From contig NZ_CP096980.1 of the NCBI RefSeq assembly GCF_002006355.2, positions 4,278,001 through 4,342,000 of the forward strand: a DNA stretch of 64,000 bases, read 5' to 3'. Positions 43,100-53,500 of this stretch are shown one piece after another. The notes below the pieces were generated by a model. It made no database searches. It was not told where the DNA came from and worked only from the letters and a program-made list of their open reading frames with translations. The position numbers were made by a program, and so were the translations under genes. This DNA is from Clostridium felsineum DSM 794 (lineage in GTDB: Bacteria; Bacillota; Clostridia; Clostridiales; Clostridiaceae). Positions within the stretch are counted from its first letter, which is position 1, and every line of letters starts with the position of its first letter.

Positions 43100-44037
43100 C
43101 TACAGGACTTACAATTATTTATATCTTCATTAAGTTTATAAAAATCATTTATTATTTTAAATTTATTTTCTTTTATGCTAAATACTTTATCTGTATTATC
43201 AAACTTAACCTTATCACCTATGAACTCTATACTGTATGGTATAATATCCATCTTATCTTCTCTAAATAAACTAGGTTTTAAACTAGGCTCTAAAGCTGTT
43301 ATATAGCCGTCTTCTTTATCATATATCTCTATCCTATCTGTAGAACTAACTAAAGATTTAATTTCTCCATTTTCATAAAAGCAAAGAGAATTTACATCTC
43401 CACTAAGTCCAATTGCAGTTATATCATATGCCCTAATAACTCCAATAGGTGTATTGACCGATATTTTATTTATCGGTTCTAAGGATTTTATTTCTCCACT
43501 CTCATAAAAAGCTATACCCATCCTAACTTTTACCTTGCCTATAGGCGAAGCTACTGATATTTGATCTCTTGTCCAAAATGTAAGACTTTTTAATTTCTTT
43601 GAATCATAAAAGCTGATAGCTACAAGCTTACTTGCAATATTCCCGATTTTAAGCGTCAGGTTTAACTCCTCTGCTAAATTATATTCCTTTTGTTCAGGCC
43701 AAAAAGCAGTTATTTTACCATTTACGGGAAAAAGTTTTTTTATATTACCACTTTCATAAAAGGTTAATAGTTCTGCCTTTATATCACCAATAGATGTTTT
43801 TATTATTGAGCTTGTATTTAAAGAAATGCTTTTTAATTTTCCGCTTCTATAAAAGGATAATGACCTTGTATTTTTAGTTCTTACACCGTCCTCTTGAAAC
43901 TTTGGAACTAAAATTCCTAAATCAGTTACAAGTTCACAATATTCTGTTAATTTACATTCACTTATTTGTCCACTTTCATAATATTCTGCATTGCTTATTC
44001 CTTTTAATTTACCATAACTTACATTAGTTTCATTCAT
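43096..44037 (-). CDS. MORN/YwqK-like repeat protein
   Basis: The 313-residue cytosolic protein is built of degenerate repeats with a core FYxSGxIKSL: YYESGQISE, FYRSGKLKSI, FYESGNIKKL, FYDSKKLKSL, FYESGEIKSL and FYENGEIKSL. These are spaced about 35-50 residues apart, as in MORN-variant (YwqK-type) repeats. The clean ATG behind GAGGGTGAG starts it, and its stop overlaps the convergent SmpA-like gene by four bases. Such repeat proteins often accompany contact-dependent toxins. Here it is downstream of a toxin-like locus, but a tandem terminator separates them. Confidence 0.65.
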   Translation of the reverse strand: MNETNVSYGKLKGISNAEYYESGQISECKLTEYCELVTDLGILVPKFQEDGVRTKNTRSLSFYRSGKLKSISLNTSSIIKTSIGDIKAELLTFYESGNIKKLFPVNGKITAFWPEQKEYNLAEELNLTLKIGNIASKLVAISFYDSKKLKSLTFWTRDQISVASPIGKVKVRMGIAFYESGEIKSLEPINKISVNTPIGVIRAYDITAIGLSGDVNSLCFYENGEIKSLVSSTDRIEIYDKEDGYITALEPSLKPSLFREDKMDIIPYSIEFIGDKVKFDNTDKVFSIKENKFKIINDFYKLNEDINNCKSCS

Positions 44038-44125
44038 ACTTACTCACCCTCATATAATTTTATCTTTCAGAATATTATATCATATTATCATGATAAAGTG
44101 TATTTTTTTATTAAATTAATAGTTT

Positions 44126-44167
44126 TTAAGTTACAATATTAATCTTTTATCAAATATTGTAACTTAA
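44126..44167. terminator. Second hairpin downstream of the immunity-like genes
   Basis: A perfect 15-bp stem (44126-44140 with 44153-44167, 12-base loop). It forms a tandem pair with the terminator at 44198-44231. Confidence 0.65.
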
Positions 44168-44197
44168 ATTTATTTAATATACTTATCAAAGCAAAAA

Positions 44198-44231
44198 AGA
44201 TGTTTCCTCCACCATATCAAATGAAACATCT
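44198..44231 (-). terminator. Terminator after the 159-residue hypothetical gene
   Basis: AGATGTTTC (44231-44223 on the minus strand) pairs with GAAACATCT (44206-44198), followed by TTTTTT. An almost identical stem follows the DUF11 gene at 46887-46919. Confidence 0.82.
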
Positions 44232-44269
44232 CTATACCTAATCTCACTTTTAAAATTTCCCCTTTTTAT

Positions 44270-44749
44270 TTATAAAACATCGCTTTGAATCCCTATCTTT
44301 GTAACTTTTTCATTTATAATTCGTACTCCCATACCCAGATCAAAATCCCATGTACATTCAAATAATATATCTATTTCTCTATTTTCATCATCATCTAAAT
44401 ATGGTATACACAATGTTATAGGTTTAATTAACTTTTTTATATCCAAATAATTTGTAACATCAGGTGCTTTTTTCAATATATTAACATCATTTCTTTCTCT
44501 TATATATTTATATATGGATTTATAATAATTATAAATTTCCTCTTCTATTTGTTTAGCTATATTATTTTCATATTTTTTATAAAATATAAAAGATTCCTTC
44601 TGAATTTGTTTTATTTCCTCATCTTCTTCTCCATCAACATTTAAATTTAATTCATACTCAGTTTCATATAATCTAATTTGGGTTTTTCCTTCCCAAAGAT
44701 AGTCATAATTTAATTGTCCAAATAATTCATCTTTCATTATTTTATTCAC
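44270..44749 (-). CDS. Hypothetical protein, candidate immunity protein (DUF6985-like)
   Basis: The 159-residue acidic protein has no membrane segment. It ends with LFECTWDFDLGMGVRIINEKV, which resembles the C-terminus of the DUF6985/DUF2004-like small proteins that often accompany polymorphic toxins. It is the second of two small genes behind the toxin-like gene, and it closes that run with a strong terminator. Candidate immunity function is inferred from size, acidity and position; the family match is by pattern only. Confidence 0.5.
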   Translation of the reverse strand: MNKIMKDELFGQLNYDYLWEGKTQIRLYETEYELNLNVDGEEDEEIKQIQKESFIFYKKYENNIAKQIEEEIYNYYKSIYKYIRERNDVNILKKAPDVTNYLDIKKLIKPITLCIPYLDDDENREIDILFECTWDFDLGMGVRIINEKVTKIGIQSDVL

Positions 44750-44845
44750 TTTTCAATAATAATATTTATTTCACCTACACCTCATATAACCTATTTAGTA
44801 TTAATTTATTATTAACATTAATTGTTACGTCTTATGAATAAACAA

Positions 44846-45334
44846 CTATAGATTATCTATATTAATATGTTCTTTTTCAACAAACCTTTCATACCATCTA
44901 TCTAATGGGAAATGTGCAACATTAACTATATCTAACGTATTTATTTTAAGAATAAACATACCCCCTTCTTCAAATATCCTAATCAATGGTTCGTATACAC
45001 TTAGATATTTAATAGCCTCTAAATTTTTATCAGCATACCTAGCCAATTGTATATAGTATTGCATCACATTTTTCATATATAAATTTTCGCCCAAAAATTC
45101 TATAACTTCAGAAGTACAATAATCAGAAATAACTATTTCTTCCTCAGTATCACCAAGTAATTTGGCTATATTAGTAACTAGTGGCTTCATTGGTTTTATT
45201 GATTCATCTTTAAAGAAGTTAGCTAACCTTCTTAAAAATTCATATCCTAAATTACTTTCTTTTTCTGATACATTTGTACCTACTATATCCCATTTTATAT
45301 TGTTAATCCTAGCAATTGCTTCTTTCATATACAT
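44846..45334 (-). CDS. Hypothetical protein, first candidate immunity gene
   Basis: The 162-residue protein is mostly helical, with a conserved-looking C-terminal segment containing AHFPLDRWYERF. The ATG at 45334 has GAGGTGAT upstream and lies 15 bases after the toxin-like gene, the classical place for an immunity protein. I do not recognise the family. There is no membrane segment, so it would act in the cytosol, consistent with a cytosolic-target toxin. Confidence 0.55.
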   Translation of the reverse strand: MYMKEAIARINNIKWDIVGTNVSEKESNLGYEFLRRLANFFKDESIKPMKPLVTNIAKLLGDTEEEIVISDYCTSEVIEFLGENLYMKNVMQYYIQLARYADKNLEAIKYLSVYEPLIRIFEEGGMFILKINTLDIVNVAHFPLDRWYERFVEKEHINIDNL

Positions 45335-45349
45335 TTTATCACCTCAAAA

Positions 45350-46759
45350 TTAATAATTAATATCTTTATCCATATTTTTAATAAAATCTGATGCTGAATC
45401 ATATCCTGGAAATGGATTTGTTGGATTGGGAGATGTTAAATTTGCTTTATCGTGTGCATTTTTTAAAGGATTAGTAGTAAATTGCTCTGTTCCTGAATTC
45501 CATGTAGATGGATCTCTTAAAAGCATCCCTTTATCCATAGATTTTTTTTCTGTTATCTCATGATTTTTCAGTTCCTTAAACCAATTTTTTTGTAATTGTG
45601 TAAGTTCTCCATTTTGTGCTTTTTGCCAAGCATAAGCAATATCCGGATCTGCTTGAAAATATAATCTTTTAGGAGAATTACCTCTTATAGATAAATCATG
45701 AGTATCTAAAAACAAATGTTTTTTCATTTCTATAATATCTTGTTCTGGTAACCCTGTATTTTTTGAAACTGTTTTAACATCACTAAACCCTAATTTTCTA
45801 ATTTCAATATACTTTCTTTCAATCAACGCTTGAAAACCGTCCTCTGGAACTATAATATATTTTCTCATGTTCTCAGTATATTTTTCAGTTTGACCTACTA
45901 CCTTAGACTTAGCATCACTACTAACCTTCTCTTTACCACCACTTTCCCCATCATACACTATTTTATAAAGATCATCTAATTTTCGTTTTGCTGACTCTAA
46001 AGCTGTCTTTATTATTCCTTCTTCTTTTTTTAAATTTTGGGCTGTTTCTTCTATTTGTTCAAATCCCTTTGCACCTGCAAATGCCAACGCTACGCTTGCT
46101 ACTGTTAATTTTGATAGAGCCTCTTTTGCTCCAGTTATGCCTACTTTAAGTAGCTTGTATCCTTTTGAACCTAACTTAAATAGCGTTTGAAACCCCTCAA
46201 TTGCTGCTCCTGCTTCCCCCATAGTTAGGGCATTTAGCACATTTTCTACATCCATACCAGTAAGCTCTATTGAGGCCCCATCAAAGTCTCCCACCTTTAG
46301 CTTACTTTTTACTATATCACTTTCAATTTTACTTTTAATAGCTTGTTCAAATACCCACCTTAATATATCTTTCTCCAACTTAGCATTTGGCAATAAATTT
46401 GCTTTTCCTGTATTTTCTTTTGAAGGCTCCTCCCCTCTGTAAATTCTTTTAATATGAAGTGCTTTTAACTCAAAGCTGTTTTTATCTGCATTTATAAATT
46501 CCGTTTTTGCAGTGTTTAGGTTTATTGACATCCTCACCATTATATCTAAAATACTTTTTGAAGAACTTATAAGTTTAGTTACATCACCTTGAACTGCCTT
46601 AATTATATCTGAACTTAATCCATTATTTAATCTTCTCTGCTCTCTTTTTATATCATTTTTAACTGCTTCTGTTTTGTCTATTCCTTTTCTTAATTCCTTT
46701 ATAAATGAGTCCATTTTTGAAATTACTACTAATATTTCATCTGCTATTTGTATCACCAC
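45350..46759 (-). CDS. Candidate polymorphic toxin with WXG/LXG-like N-terminus
   Basis: The 469-residue protein has a helical, coiled-coil-like N-terminal region (about 1-110: SFIKELRKGIDKTEAVKNDI), typical in style of LXG/WXG substrates of type VII secretion. A hydrophobic Gly/Ala-rich middle (about 175-230) follows, and then a distinct C-terminal domain (about 320-469) starting near VPEDGFQALIERKY. That domain has FQADPDIAYAWQKAQNG, KNHEITEKKSM and NAHDKANLTSPNP, so conserved His and Glu residues (HEITE, AHDK) suggest a metal- or nuclease-type active site. The start is GTG at 46759 or 46756. No signal peptide is present. The toxin call rests on architecture and two small downstream genes. 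Confidence 0.6.
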   Translation of the reverse strand: MVIQIADEILVVISKMDSFIKELRKGIDKTEAVKNDIKREQRRLNNGLSSDIIKAVQGDVTKLISSSKSILDIMVRMSINLNTAKTEFINADKNSFELKALHIKRIYRGEEPSKENTGKANLLPNAKLEKDILRWVFEQAIKSKIESDIVKSKLKVGDFDGASIELTGMDVENVLNALTMGEAGAAIEGFQTLFKLGSKGYKLLKVGITGAKEALSKLTVASVALAFAGAKGFEQIEETAQNLKKEEGIIKTALESAKRKLDDLYKIVYDGESGGKEKVSSDAKSKVVGQTEKYTENMRKYIIVPEDGFQALIERKYIEIRKLGFSDVKTVSKNTGLPEQDIIEMKKHLFLDTHDLSIRGNSPKRLYFQADPDIAYAWQKAQNGELTQLQKNWFKELKNHEITEKKSMDKGMLLRDPSTWNSGTEQFTTNPLKNAHDKANLTSPNPTNPFPGYDSASDFIKNMDKDINY

Positions 46760-46886
46760 TTTATGTCATAAATTTTATCTTTAGTAAAATATGTTCCTTA
46801 CTTATCTTTTTATTTTATTGTTTTCTTTATTGTATGTCAATAATAGCCTTTTTTATTGATTACTTTTTAATATTTAAAAGTAAAAA

Positions 46887-46919
46887 AGATGTTTCATCAA
46901 TTATCTCAATGAAACATCT
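46887..46919 (-). terminator. Terminator after the 1137-residue DUF11 gene
   Basis: A perfect 11-bp stem, AGATGTTTCAT with ATGAAACATCT (46919-46909 and 46897-46887), followed by TTTTTTA on the minus strand, begins 8 bases past the stop. Confidence 0.9.
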
Positions 46920-46927
46920 CTATTTTT

Positions 46928-49900
46928 CTAAACAGGATCTATATTCACCACTGTTTTTTCATTATAGGGTGCTGTTTTAGATTTTGCCGTTATAACAAAA
47001 TTATATTTGCAACCTAAGGTTGAAGACTTGGGTACAAGGGCCTTTATCTGTATTATTCTCACTACATTTGGAGGCATATTATTTAAATAACTAGAAGTAT
47101 AGTTAAAAGGTTTATTAGCCGTAACTGATGCTATTTTAACATTATCTATATAAATATCATAAGGAATACCTACTTCCTTAAAAGCTAGGCTATAATCATC
47201 ATAACCTCCTCCTATATTCTTTAAATAGTTAAAGATTGTAACCACATTACCTGGTGCTGTAACTCTATAAGAAGTATTGTCATCAATTTTATCACTATCA
47301 TCTGGAAGCATTGATACCTTTGCTGGAAGATTGGAAGTGCATGTGTTACTTTGCTCGCCACTGTAAACCTCTTTCATTGTAATATCATTATAATAACTAA
47401 TCGCTTTTGCTATGGTATTAATTATAGTCCCTGACCTTAACGCTCCCTGACATACCACTGTAAAATTTAAAGTTCTATTTATATTAGGTTGAAGTCTATC
47501 TATATTAATCACTATATTTTTATTAACGTTATCATAGCTTGCATTAAAACCATAAGCTGAATTTATAGAACTAAAAATATAATTGCTATCTATTGGTATT
47601 TGAATTATTCCATTAACCAAGTCAATAATACTATTGTTCACAAATTTAAGTTTAAAATCCAAAGTTGATCCAGCCATTATATCGTTAGTAATATTATAGC
47701 CACTCCCTACTTCTCTACAATTTGCACTTAAATTCATAACAATATTAGGATAATTTATTGTAATCCCTAAAGTCTTGCTAACAGAAATCCAAGTTGTACT
47801 ATCGCTTTTTTGTTTAAAATAAGCTTGAACTGTATTGTTTTGAATACTTAAAATAGCACCTATAATTTTTGAACCCTTTATAATTTTACAGCTTATAGTA
47901 TAGGTAATAATTTTATCTTCATTTCTAGCATCAATATAGCCTTCACTCTTAAAAGTCACTAAATTATTGGTTACTGTTGGACTCACTACCGTTCCATTCC
48001 TAGTTGCCTCTCCATTATAAGCTTGGTAGCCATTTAAAAGAGTATCTTTAACATACAAATCAAAAACCACAGTACCAATTGGAACCGTTACTGTAATTGT
48101 ATAATTAATTGATGAACCTACTTTAAAGACATCTGTATTACTAGCTTTAGTAACAGAAATATTTTGAGAAGATATTGTTGTATAAGTTGATTTTACTCCA
48201 TTTGTATACTGATAATTATCAAGAGACGTATCATAAAGTTGTGAATAAGGATTGGTATTAGTTGCAGTGGTTTTAATGGATATTCCTGGTGGTAACAAAT
48301 CATTTATAATTACATTATAAGTTAAGGTTATATATGCTCCTGGAGCAAGTTTAGTAATAGGAATTTGTATTTTAGAGCTATCATAGTTTGGTGCAGAAAA
48401 GGTTCCTGTTCCTGATATAGATATACTTTGGACATCTACTGTAAACCAGCTAGAAAATTCATCTGAAAGCACAAAACTAAAAGCATCCGTTTCTGTACCT
48501 AGTGTATTTGTATTAGAAATTCTGACAATATAAGAGTAAACCTCATTACTTCTAATTGCTGTTTTATTTGGACCTGTAACTGTTTTTGTGAGTTGAATAT
48601 TAGGAGTTCCTATTTTCACAGCTACTTGAGTCCTATTGCTATAGGAAACGCCTACTGTATTAGTGCCCTTCATTTTCAATAAATTAATATTTTCTCCTAT
48701 ACTACCTAAATATTTTATAGGTCCTTTGAAGTTTATAATTGATTTTTGTAGACCTGAAATATGACCATAATTAAATTCCACTCCATGAGGATCAATATCA
48801 TAATTGCTGTTTGGATTATAACCTGATATACTGTAATTTATATTATTTATAGGCTCTACTGATAAAGGAAAAAAATCATCCATATATACAGCTTTTTGTA
48901 CTGCTTTTAAATTACTGGCATCGTAGGTAAGTTTATATTCTGCAAAGTCGTAAGGTGCTAGTGTACTTATAGTTTTAATAGTTCCATCTCTATAATATCC
49001 ATTCAAAAAATCTTTATAAATATTAGGAAACTTAATATAAAAAGTTATATTAGATGAATCTATAACCACTTCTAAACTTTCTACCTTCGTACCTGATATT
49101 GTTGTATCTGCTTTAAAATTATCATACACCACTATAGGCAAACCATTTCCCGAAGTATCCAAATTATATTTGTAATTTTTATTTATTTTAGCACTTATAT
49201 TTACAGTTTTTAATGAATTCATGGCTGCTAATGGAAACTTATATATAAGTTCAATCCCTTTAAGTGTAGAATTTTCTGTAGCGGAATATGGTGAAGCTGT
49301 ACTAGATACATATGATGTTCCATCAGGCATAATATAACCTACAACTATATCTTTAACATTATAATATCCTCCTACCTCATAAGTATAGCTTAAAGTTGCA
49401 CTATCATCCACATCTACTGACTGGCTATTTATGCTATCAGTAATTATCAAATCCATAGCTGAAAAAGAACAGCTGCTATCCACAGAATCATCTCTTGACA
49501 TTATATTACAACTCATATTCATTTTTGTACCATGGACTATAAAATCCCCTATGTTATCATCATATCTGTTCCATACTGAATACTTAAAATTTACAGTGGT
49601 ACTGGAACCTTTAGACAATGTAACACTACCATAATATAAACTAGTAAAAATCTTTCCACCTATATTTATGCTTGAAACTGTAGGATATAAAAAGTTCTGT
49701 TTGTCCGTTCCAGAAGTTGTAATTGAGCCTATATATCTAATACCATTTTGCAATAATATTGTTATATTTACATTAGAAGTTCCCACACTATTGTTATAGA
49801 ATTTACAAGTTGATGTATAAACCTTAGTGTAATCAGTAGAAATTCTACTAGTACCAGCCCCCTTTAAAACCTTTCCTGAGGTTGTAATTGTACTATAAAA

Positions 49901-50341
49901 TCTAACAGCCTTAAAAGTCATATTAACTTCTGCATTTTCCTTTTCATTCCCTACATCATAATTTCCTCTTGGCATAGTATCCATTTCACAGCTTACTTTT
50001 ATTCCATTAAAACTATAGCCAAATGGAATCGTAGTTCCACTTTTAAAAATAGTTGAACCTTTTACTGTAATATCCACTGAATATGCATCTTCTGTAGGAA
50101 CTAAGTCTTTTAAATTTATCCATGAAATTTTAGAAGTCCCATCACTATTATATATTTTTGAGGTTTCATAAATTGAAGCTGAAGAGTAAGTCATTCCATC
50201 CGGAAGTATTAAATATATATTTAAATTGTAAAGTTTTTTGTTTGTACTTACATTTTTTATTTTCAAGGTAAAAGTTGCTGTACCTCCCAAAAGAATCGCT
50301 ACATCAGAGGCTTTATCTATTGTAAGCATTAAATTTGCCAT
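46928..50341 (-). CDS. DUF11 multi-repeat protein (smaller, 1137 residues)
   Basis: A long beta-rich protein of divergent DUF11 domains (about 130 residues each, roughly eight). Typical pieces are ATFTLKIKNVSTNKKLYNLNIYLILPDGM, TGPNKTAIRSNEVYSYIVRISNT and VGSSINYTITVTVPIG. It has no clear signal peptide, LPXTG or S-layer domain. DUF11 proteins are usually extracellular stalk-like structures. It is divergent from the 2692-residue protein across 173 bases. AGGAGG precedes the ATG. Confidence 0.85.
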   Translation of the reverse strand: MANLMLTIDKASDVAILLGGTATFTLKIKNVSTNKKLYNLNIYLILPDGMTYSSASIYETSKIYNSDGTSKISWINLKDLVPTEDAYSVDITVKGSTIFKSGTTIPFGYSFNGIKVSCEMDTMPRGNYDVGNEKENAEVNMTFKAVRFYSTITTSGKVLKGAGTSRISTDYTKVYTSTCKFYNNSVGTSNVNITILLQNGIRYIGSITTSGTDKQNFLYPTVSSINIGGKIFTSLYYGSVTLSKGSSTTVNFKYSVWNRYDDNIGDFIVHGTKMNMSCNIMSRDDSVDSSCSFSAMDLIITDSINSQSVDVDDSATLSYTYEVGGYYNVKDIVVGYIMPDGTSYVSSTASPYSATENSTLKGIELIYKFPLAAMNSLKTVNISAKINKNYKYNLDTSGNGLPIVVYDNFKADTTISGTKVESLEVVIDSSNITFYIKFPNIYKDFLNGYYRDGTIKTISTLAPYDFAEYKLTYDASNLKAVQKAVYMDDFFPLSVEPINNINYSISGYNPNSNYDIDPHGVEFNYGHISGLQKSIINFKGPIKYLGSIGENINLLKMKGTNTVGVSYSNRTQVAVKIGTPNIQLTKTVTGPNKTAIRSNEVYSYIVRISNTNTLGTETDAFSFVLSDEFSSWFTVDVQSISISGTGTFSAPNYDSSKIQIPITKLAPGAYITLTYNVIINDLLPPGISIKTTATNTNPYSQLYDTSLDNYQYTNGVKSTYTTISSQNISVTKASNTDVFKVGSSINYTITVTVPIGTVVFDLYVKDTLLNGYQAYNGEATRNGTVVSPTVTNNLVTFKSEGYIDARNEDKIITYTISCKIIKGSKIIGAILSIQNNTVQAYFKQKSDSTTWISVSKTLGITINYPNIVMNLSANCREVGSGYNITNDIMAGSTLDFKLKFVNNSIIDLVNGIIQIPIDSNYIFSSINSAYGFNASYDNVNKNIVINIDRLQPNINRTLNFTVVCQGALRSGTIINTIAKAISYYNDITMKEVYSGEQSNTCTSNLPAKVSMLPDDSDKIDDNTSYRVTAPGNVVTIFNYLKNIGGGYDDYSLAFKEVGIPYDIYIDNVKIASVTANKPFNYTSSYLNNMPPNVVRIIQIKALVPKSSTLGCKYNFVITAKSKTAPYNEKTVVNIDPV

Positions 50342-50514
50342 GAAATTTTCCTCCTAAAAATATACTTTTCTAAATTTAATATATTCTTAGGTGTAAAATA
50401 GTTTCTCACAATAAAACCTTCACCTAACACATTTTTTTTTCATAGTATATACTGCGTTTAGTATATAAAAAACTAAATTAACTTATAAAATTGTTTACAA
50501 TGGAGGAGATAATA
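50342..50514. promoter_or_regulatory. Shared control region of the two DUF11 genes
   Basis: This region separates two divergent DUF11 genes. It contains a perfect AGTATATACT palindrome (50444-50453) and a direct repeat of TAGTATATA at 50443-50451 and 50459-50467, sixteen bases apart. This may be a binding site for one regulator of both genes. I could not identify clean -35/-10 pairs. Confidence 0.4.
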
Positions 50515-53500
50515 ATGGCATTAATAGGGAGATTTTCTACTATTGATAAAGCTATAATCACAACCACTGGTAACTCTTTAGTTATATGCGGAGATACCAC
50601 TGCCCCAACAATAAATACGTCTTATATGATAACACCTGATGGTGGTGTTACAAGAGATTACAGCTTAAGTGGCAGTAGTGCAAAAATCAATATATTAAGT
50701 GGAAGCACTATTTTATATGCAGAGTTAACTTGGTTTTCTACTGTAAAGAGCTCAGCTAATGGTGCTATTGATGTTAGAAGTATTCAAGATAATCCTATAA
50801 CTCTTGTAACTCCAACTGGAAGTGTTTCTGTAAATCCTGATTTTTCTAGCAGCTACACTAATCCAACTTCTGACACTGATAGACTTAGATCCGCTGATAT
50901 AACCTCTATAGTTAAAACTTCTCTTGGTGGCACATACACTGTAAAAAATATTCCAACAAGTATTCCACCTACTGGATTAAGTGAAGTTAAAGCCGGTTGG
51001 ACTCTTACTTTAATATATAGACATGATTCTTTTAAACCAAAGAGAATAGTTTATGCCTTAGGAATTGAAGCTGCAACTCAAGCTATTCCAATTCAAGCTT
51101 CCTTTACAGGCTTTACAACAGAAGCCAATGAAGAAACTTTAAAGGGTGATTTAATTATAGTAACAGCAAACGGTAATCCTTTAGATGGCAATGATATACT
51201 AAAAATAGGTCCTTCCTTTGCAAAGCTAACAACTATTGGAAATCCTATAGGAACACCTAATCCTAATCCAGGTACTGCCCCTAATAATCCATGGAATTCC
51301 TTTAGCTCTGGTCAAATAAATATTGCAGATACTTTAAATAGTAATAAAGGTCTTATAGATATTAGTGGTACTAAAGGTACTTCAAATCATGATGCCTTCG
51401 TTCCAACTCAAGTACTCGGTGCAAGAAATAAGTGGGATATAACCTGCGTTGATATCTCAAATACTTTAGTTGCTAATCAAACACAATTAGCTGGTCAATA
51501 CACCTTAAGTAATTCTACCAGTGCTTTAGAGCTTATAGGAATTGCATCACAAATAGATTCTTCTGCACCTAATATAGTAGCCACTTTAAATGCTTATGAT
51601 GTAGATGGAGATAATGAATATAGTATAAACGTAAATGAACGTGCAGTCTATATTGTAAAAATAACTAATAGTGGCAAAACAACTGCTCAAAATGTAACTT
51701 TATCTACTAATTTAGACTCATCCCTTCAATTTGTTCCTAATTCAATAACTATAAATGGAGTAACTCAAACCGGTGCAAACATTACAACTGGTATAAACAT
51801 TGGTAATATCGAACCTTCTGGCGTAACCAATGTAGCCTTTACAATCAAAGCTGTATCACTTACTCAAAATGGGTCTACTGCAAATACTACTGTTAACTAC
51901 AATTACGCCTTTACCTCTGGTGCTAGTTCTCCAACTTATATTAATTACGCAAATACAAATTCTCTAAGCTTAATAATTCAAGATGGAAGCCTTAATGTAG
52001 TAAAATCAGTTTCTTCACCTACTGCGAAGCTTGGTGACACTTTAGTTTATACTAATACCATTACTAATACAGGTTCTGAAAAGGCTTTTAATATATTATT
52101 TCAGGATAAAATAAATAAATATTGTTCATTTATCCCTAATTCAGTTAAAATTGATGGTGTTTCCTATTCAGATTATAACCCAAATACTGGCTTTTCTATT
52201 AGTGATTTAGCCTCAAAAGCACAAACTATAATAACCTTTTCTGTAAAAGTAAATAGCTTGTCTCCAAATACAGTTATAGACAACGGCTCTCTTGTAAGCT
52301 TTTCCTATATTTTTAATCAGTATGCCGTTCCTGTAACTAAAACAATACTAAGTAATTCTACAAGTATTCAAACTCAATTCTATAACGTTGTAGCAAAAAG
52401 AACCGCTGATAACTACTATCCTAATGTTGGTGATACTGTAACCTATACCTTATCCTTAGTTAACATTGGTAATATTTCAGCTACAAATTTTCAAGTTATA
52501 GAACCTCCTGTTAATGGTACCTCTTTTGTAGATGGCAGCGTTTATGTCAACAAAGTACGAAAACTTGGTGCTAATCCGTTTACAGGTTTTTCTATAGATG
52601 ATATAAGCGCTCAAGACACAACTACAGTGACTTATCAAGTAATTATAAATGAAATACAACCAAATCAAATAATCGAAAATATAGCTAAAATTCCTTTTAA
52701 CTATCAAATTTCATCTTCAACACCTGTAATATCTTCAGAGAAGGATTCTAACAAAGTAACTACAAGAACTAATTTTGTAACTATGGCTATAAGCGAAACT
52801 GTAGATAAACCTTATGCAACTCTTAATGATATACTTTATTACTCAGTTAATATAACAAACACAGGTAATATAGATGCCATAAATACGACATTTTTATCTT
52901 CTATACAAAGTGAAAGTACTTTTATTCCAAATACCGTAGCAATAAATGGTTTAATACAAACTGGTTTTAATCCTAATTTAGGCTTTAGTTTAGGTACTAT
53001 TTCACCTGGAAACACTATCAATGTAACTTTTCAGACTAAAGTAGATTCTGTTCCAAATCCTAATATTATTTATAACAGTTCAAATTTAGTTTACAGCTAT
53101 AAACCAGATCCAAATGGTAATCCACTTACTAACACCATTACTAGCAACCAAGTTCAAACAGTTATCAACACAGCAAGTTTCACTTTTACAAAAACTGTGG
53201 ATAAAAAGTATGCTGTATTAGGAGACTTTTTGGTTTATAAATGTACTCTTTTAAATACTGGAACTGTGGATTTAAATAACGTTAAATTTAACGATGAAAT
53301 ATCAGCTTATTTAAGTTTTTTAACTGGTTCTGTTTATGTAGATGGTATTAACTATTTAGATTACAATCCTAATACTAGCTTTAACATTGGAACCGTAAAA
53401 CCAAACCAAAGTGTAGAAATACTTTTCGGTACTCAAGTTAAAACTGCCCCACCTTTTGGATATGTTGTTAACATGGGTGATATTTCTTATAACTATAAGG

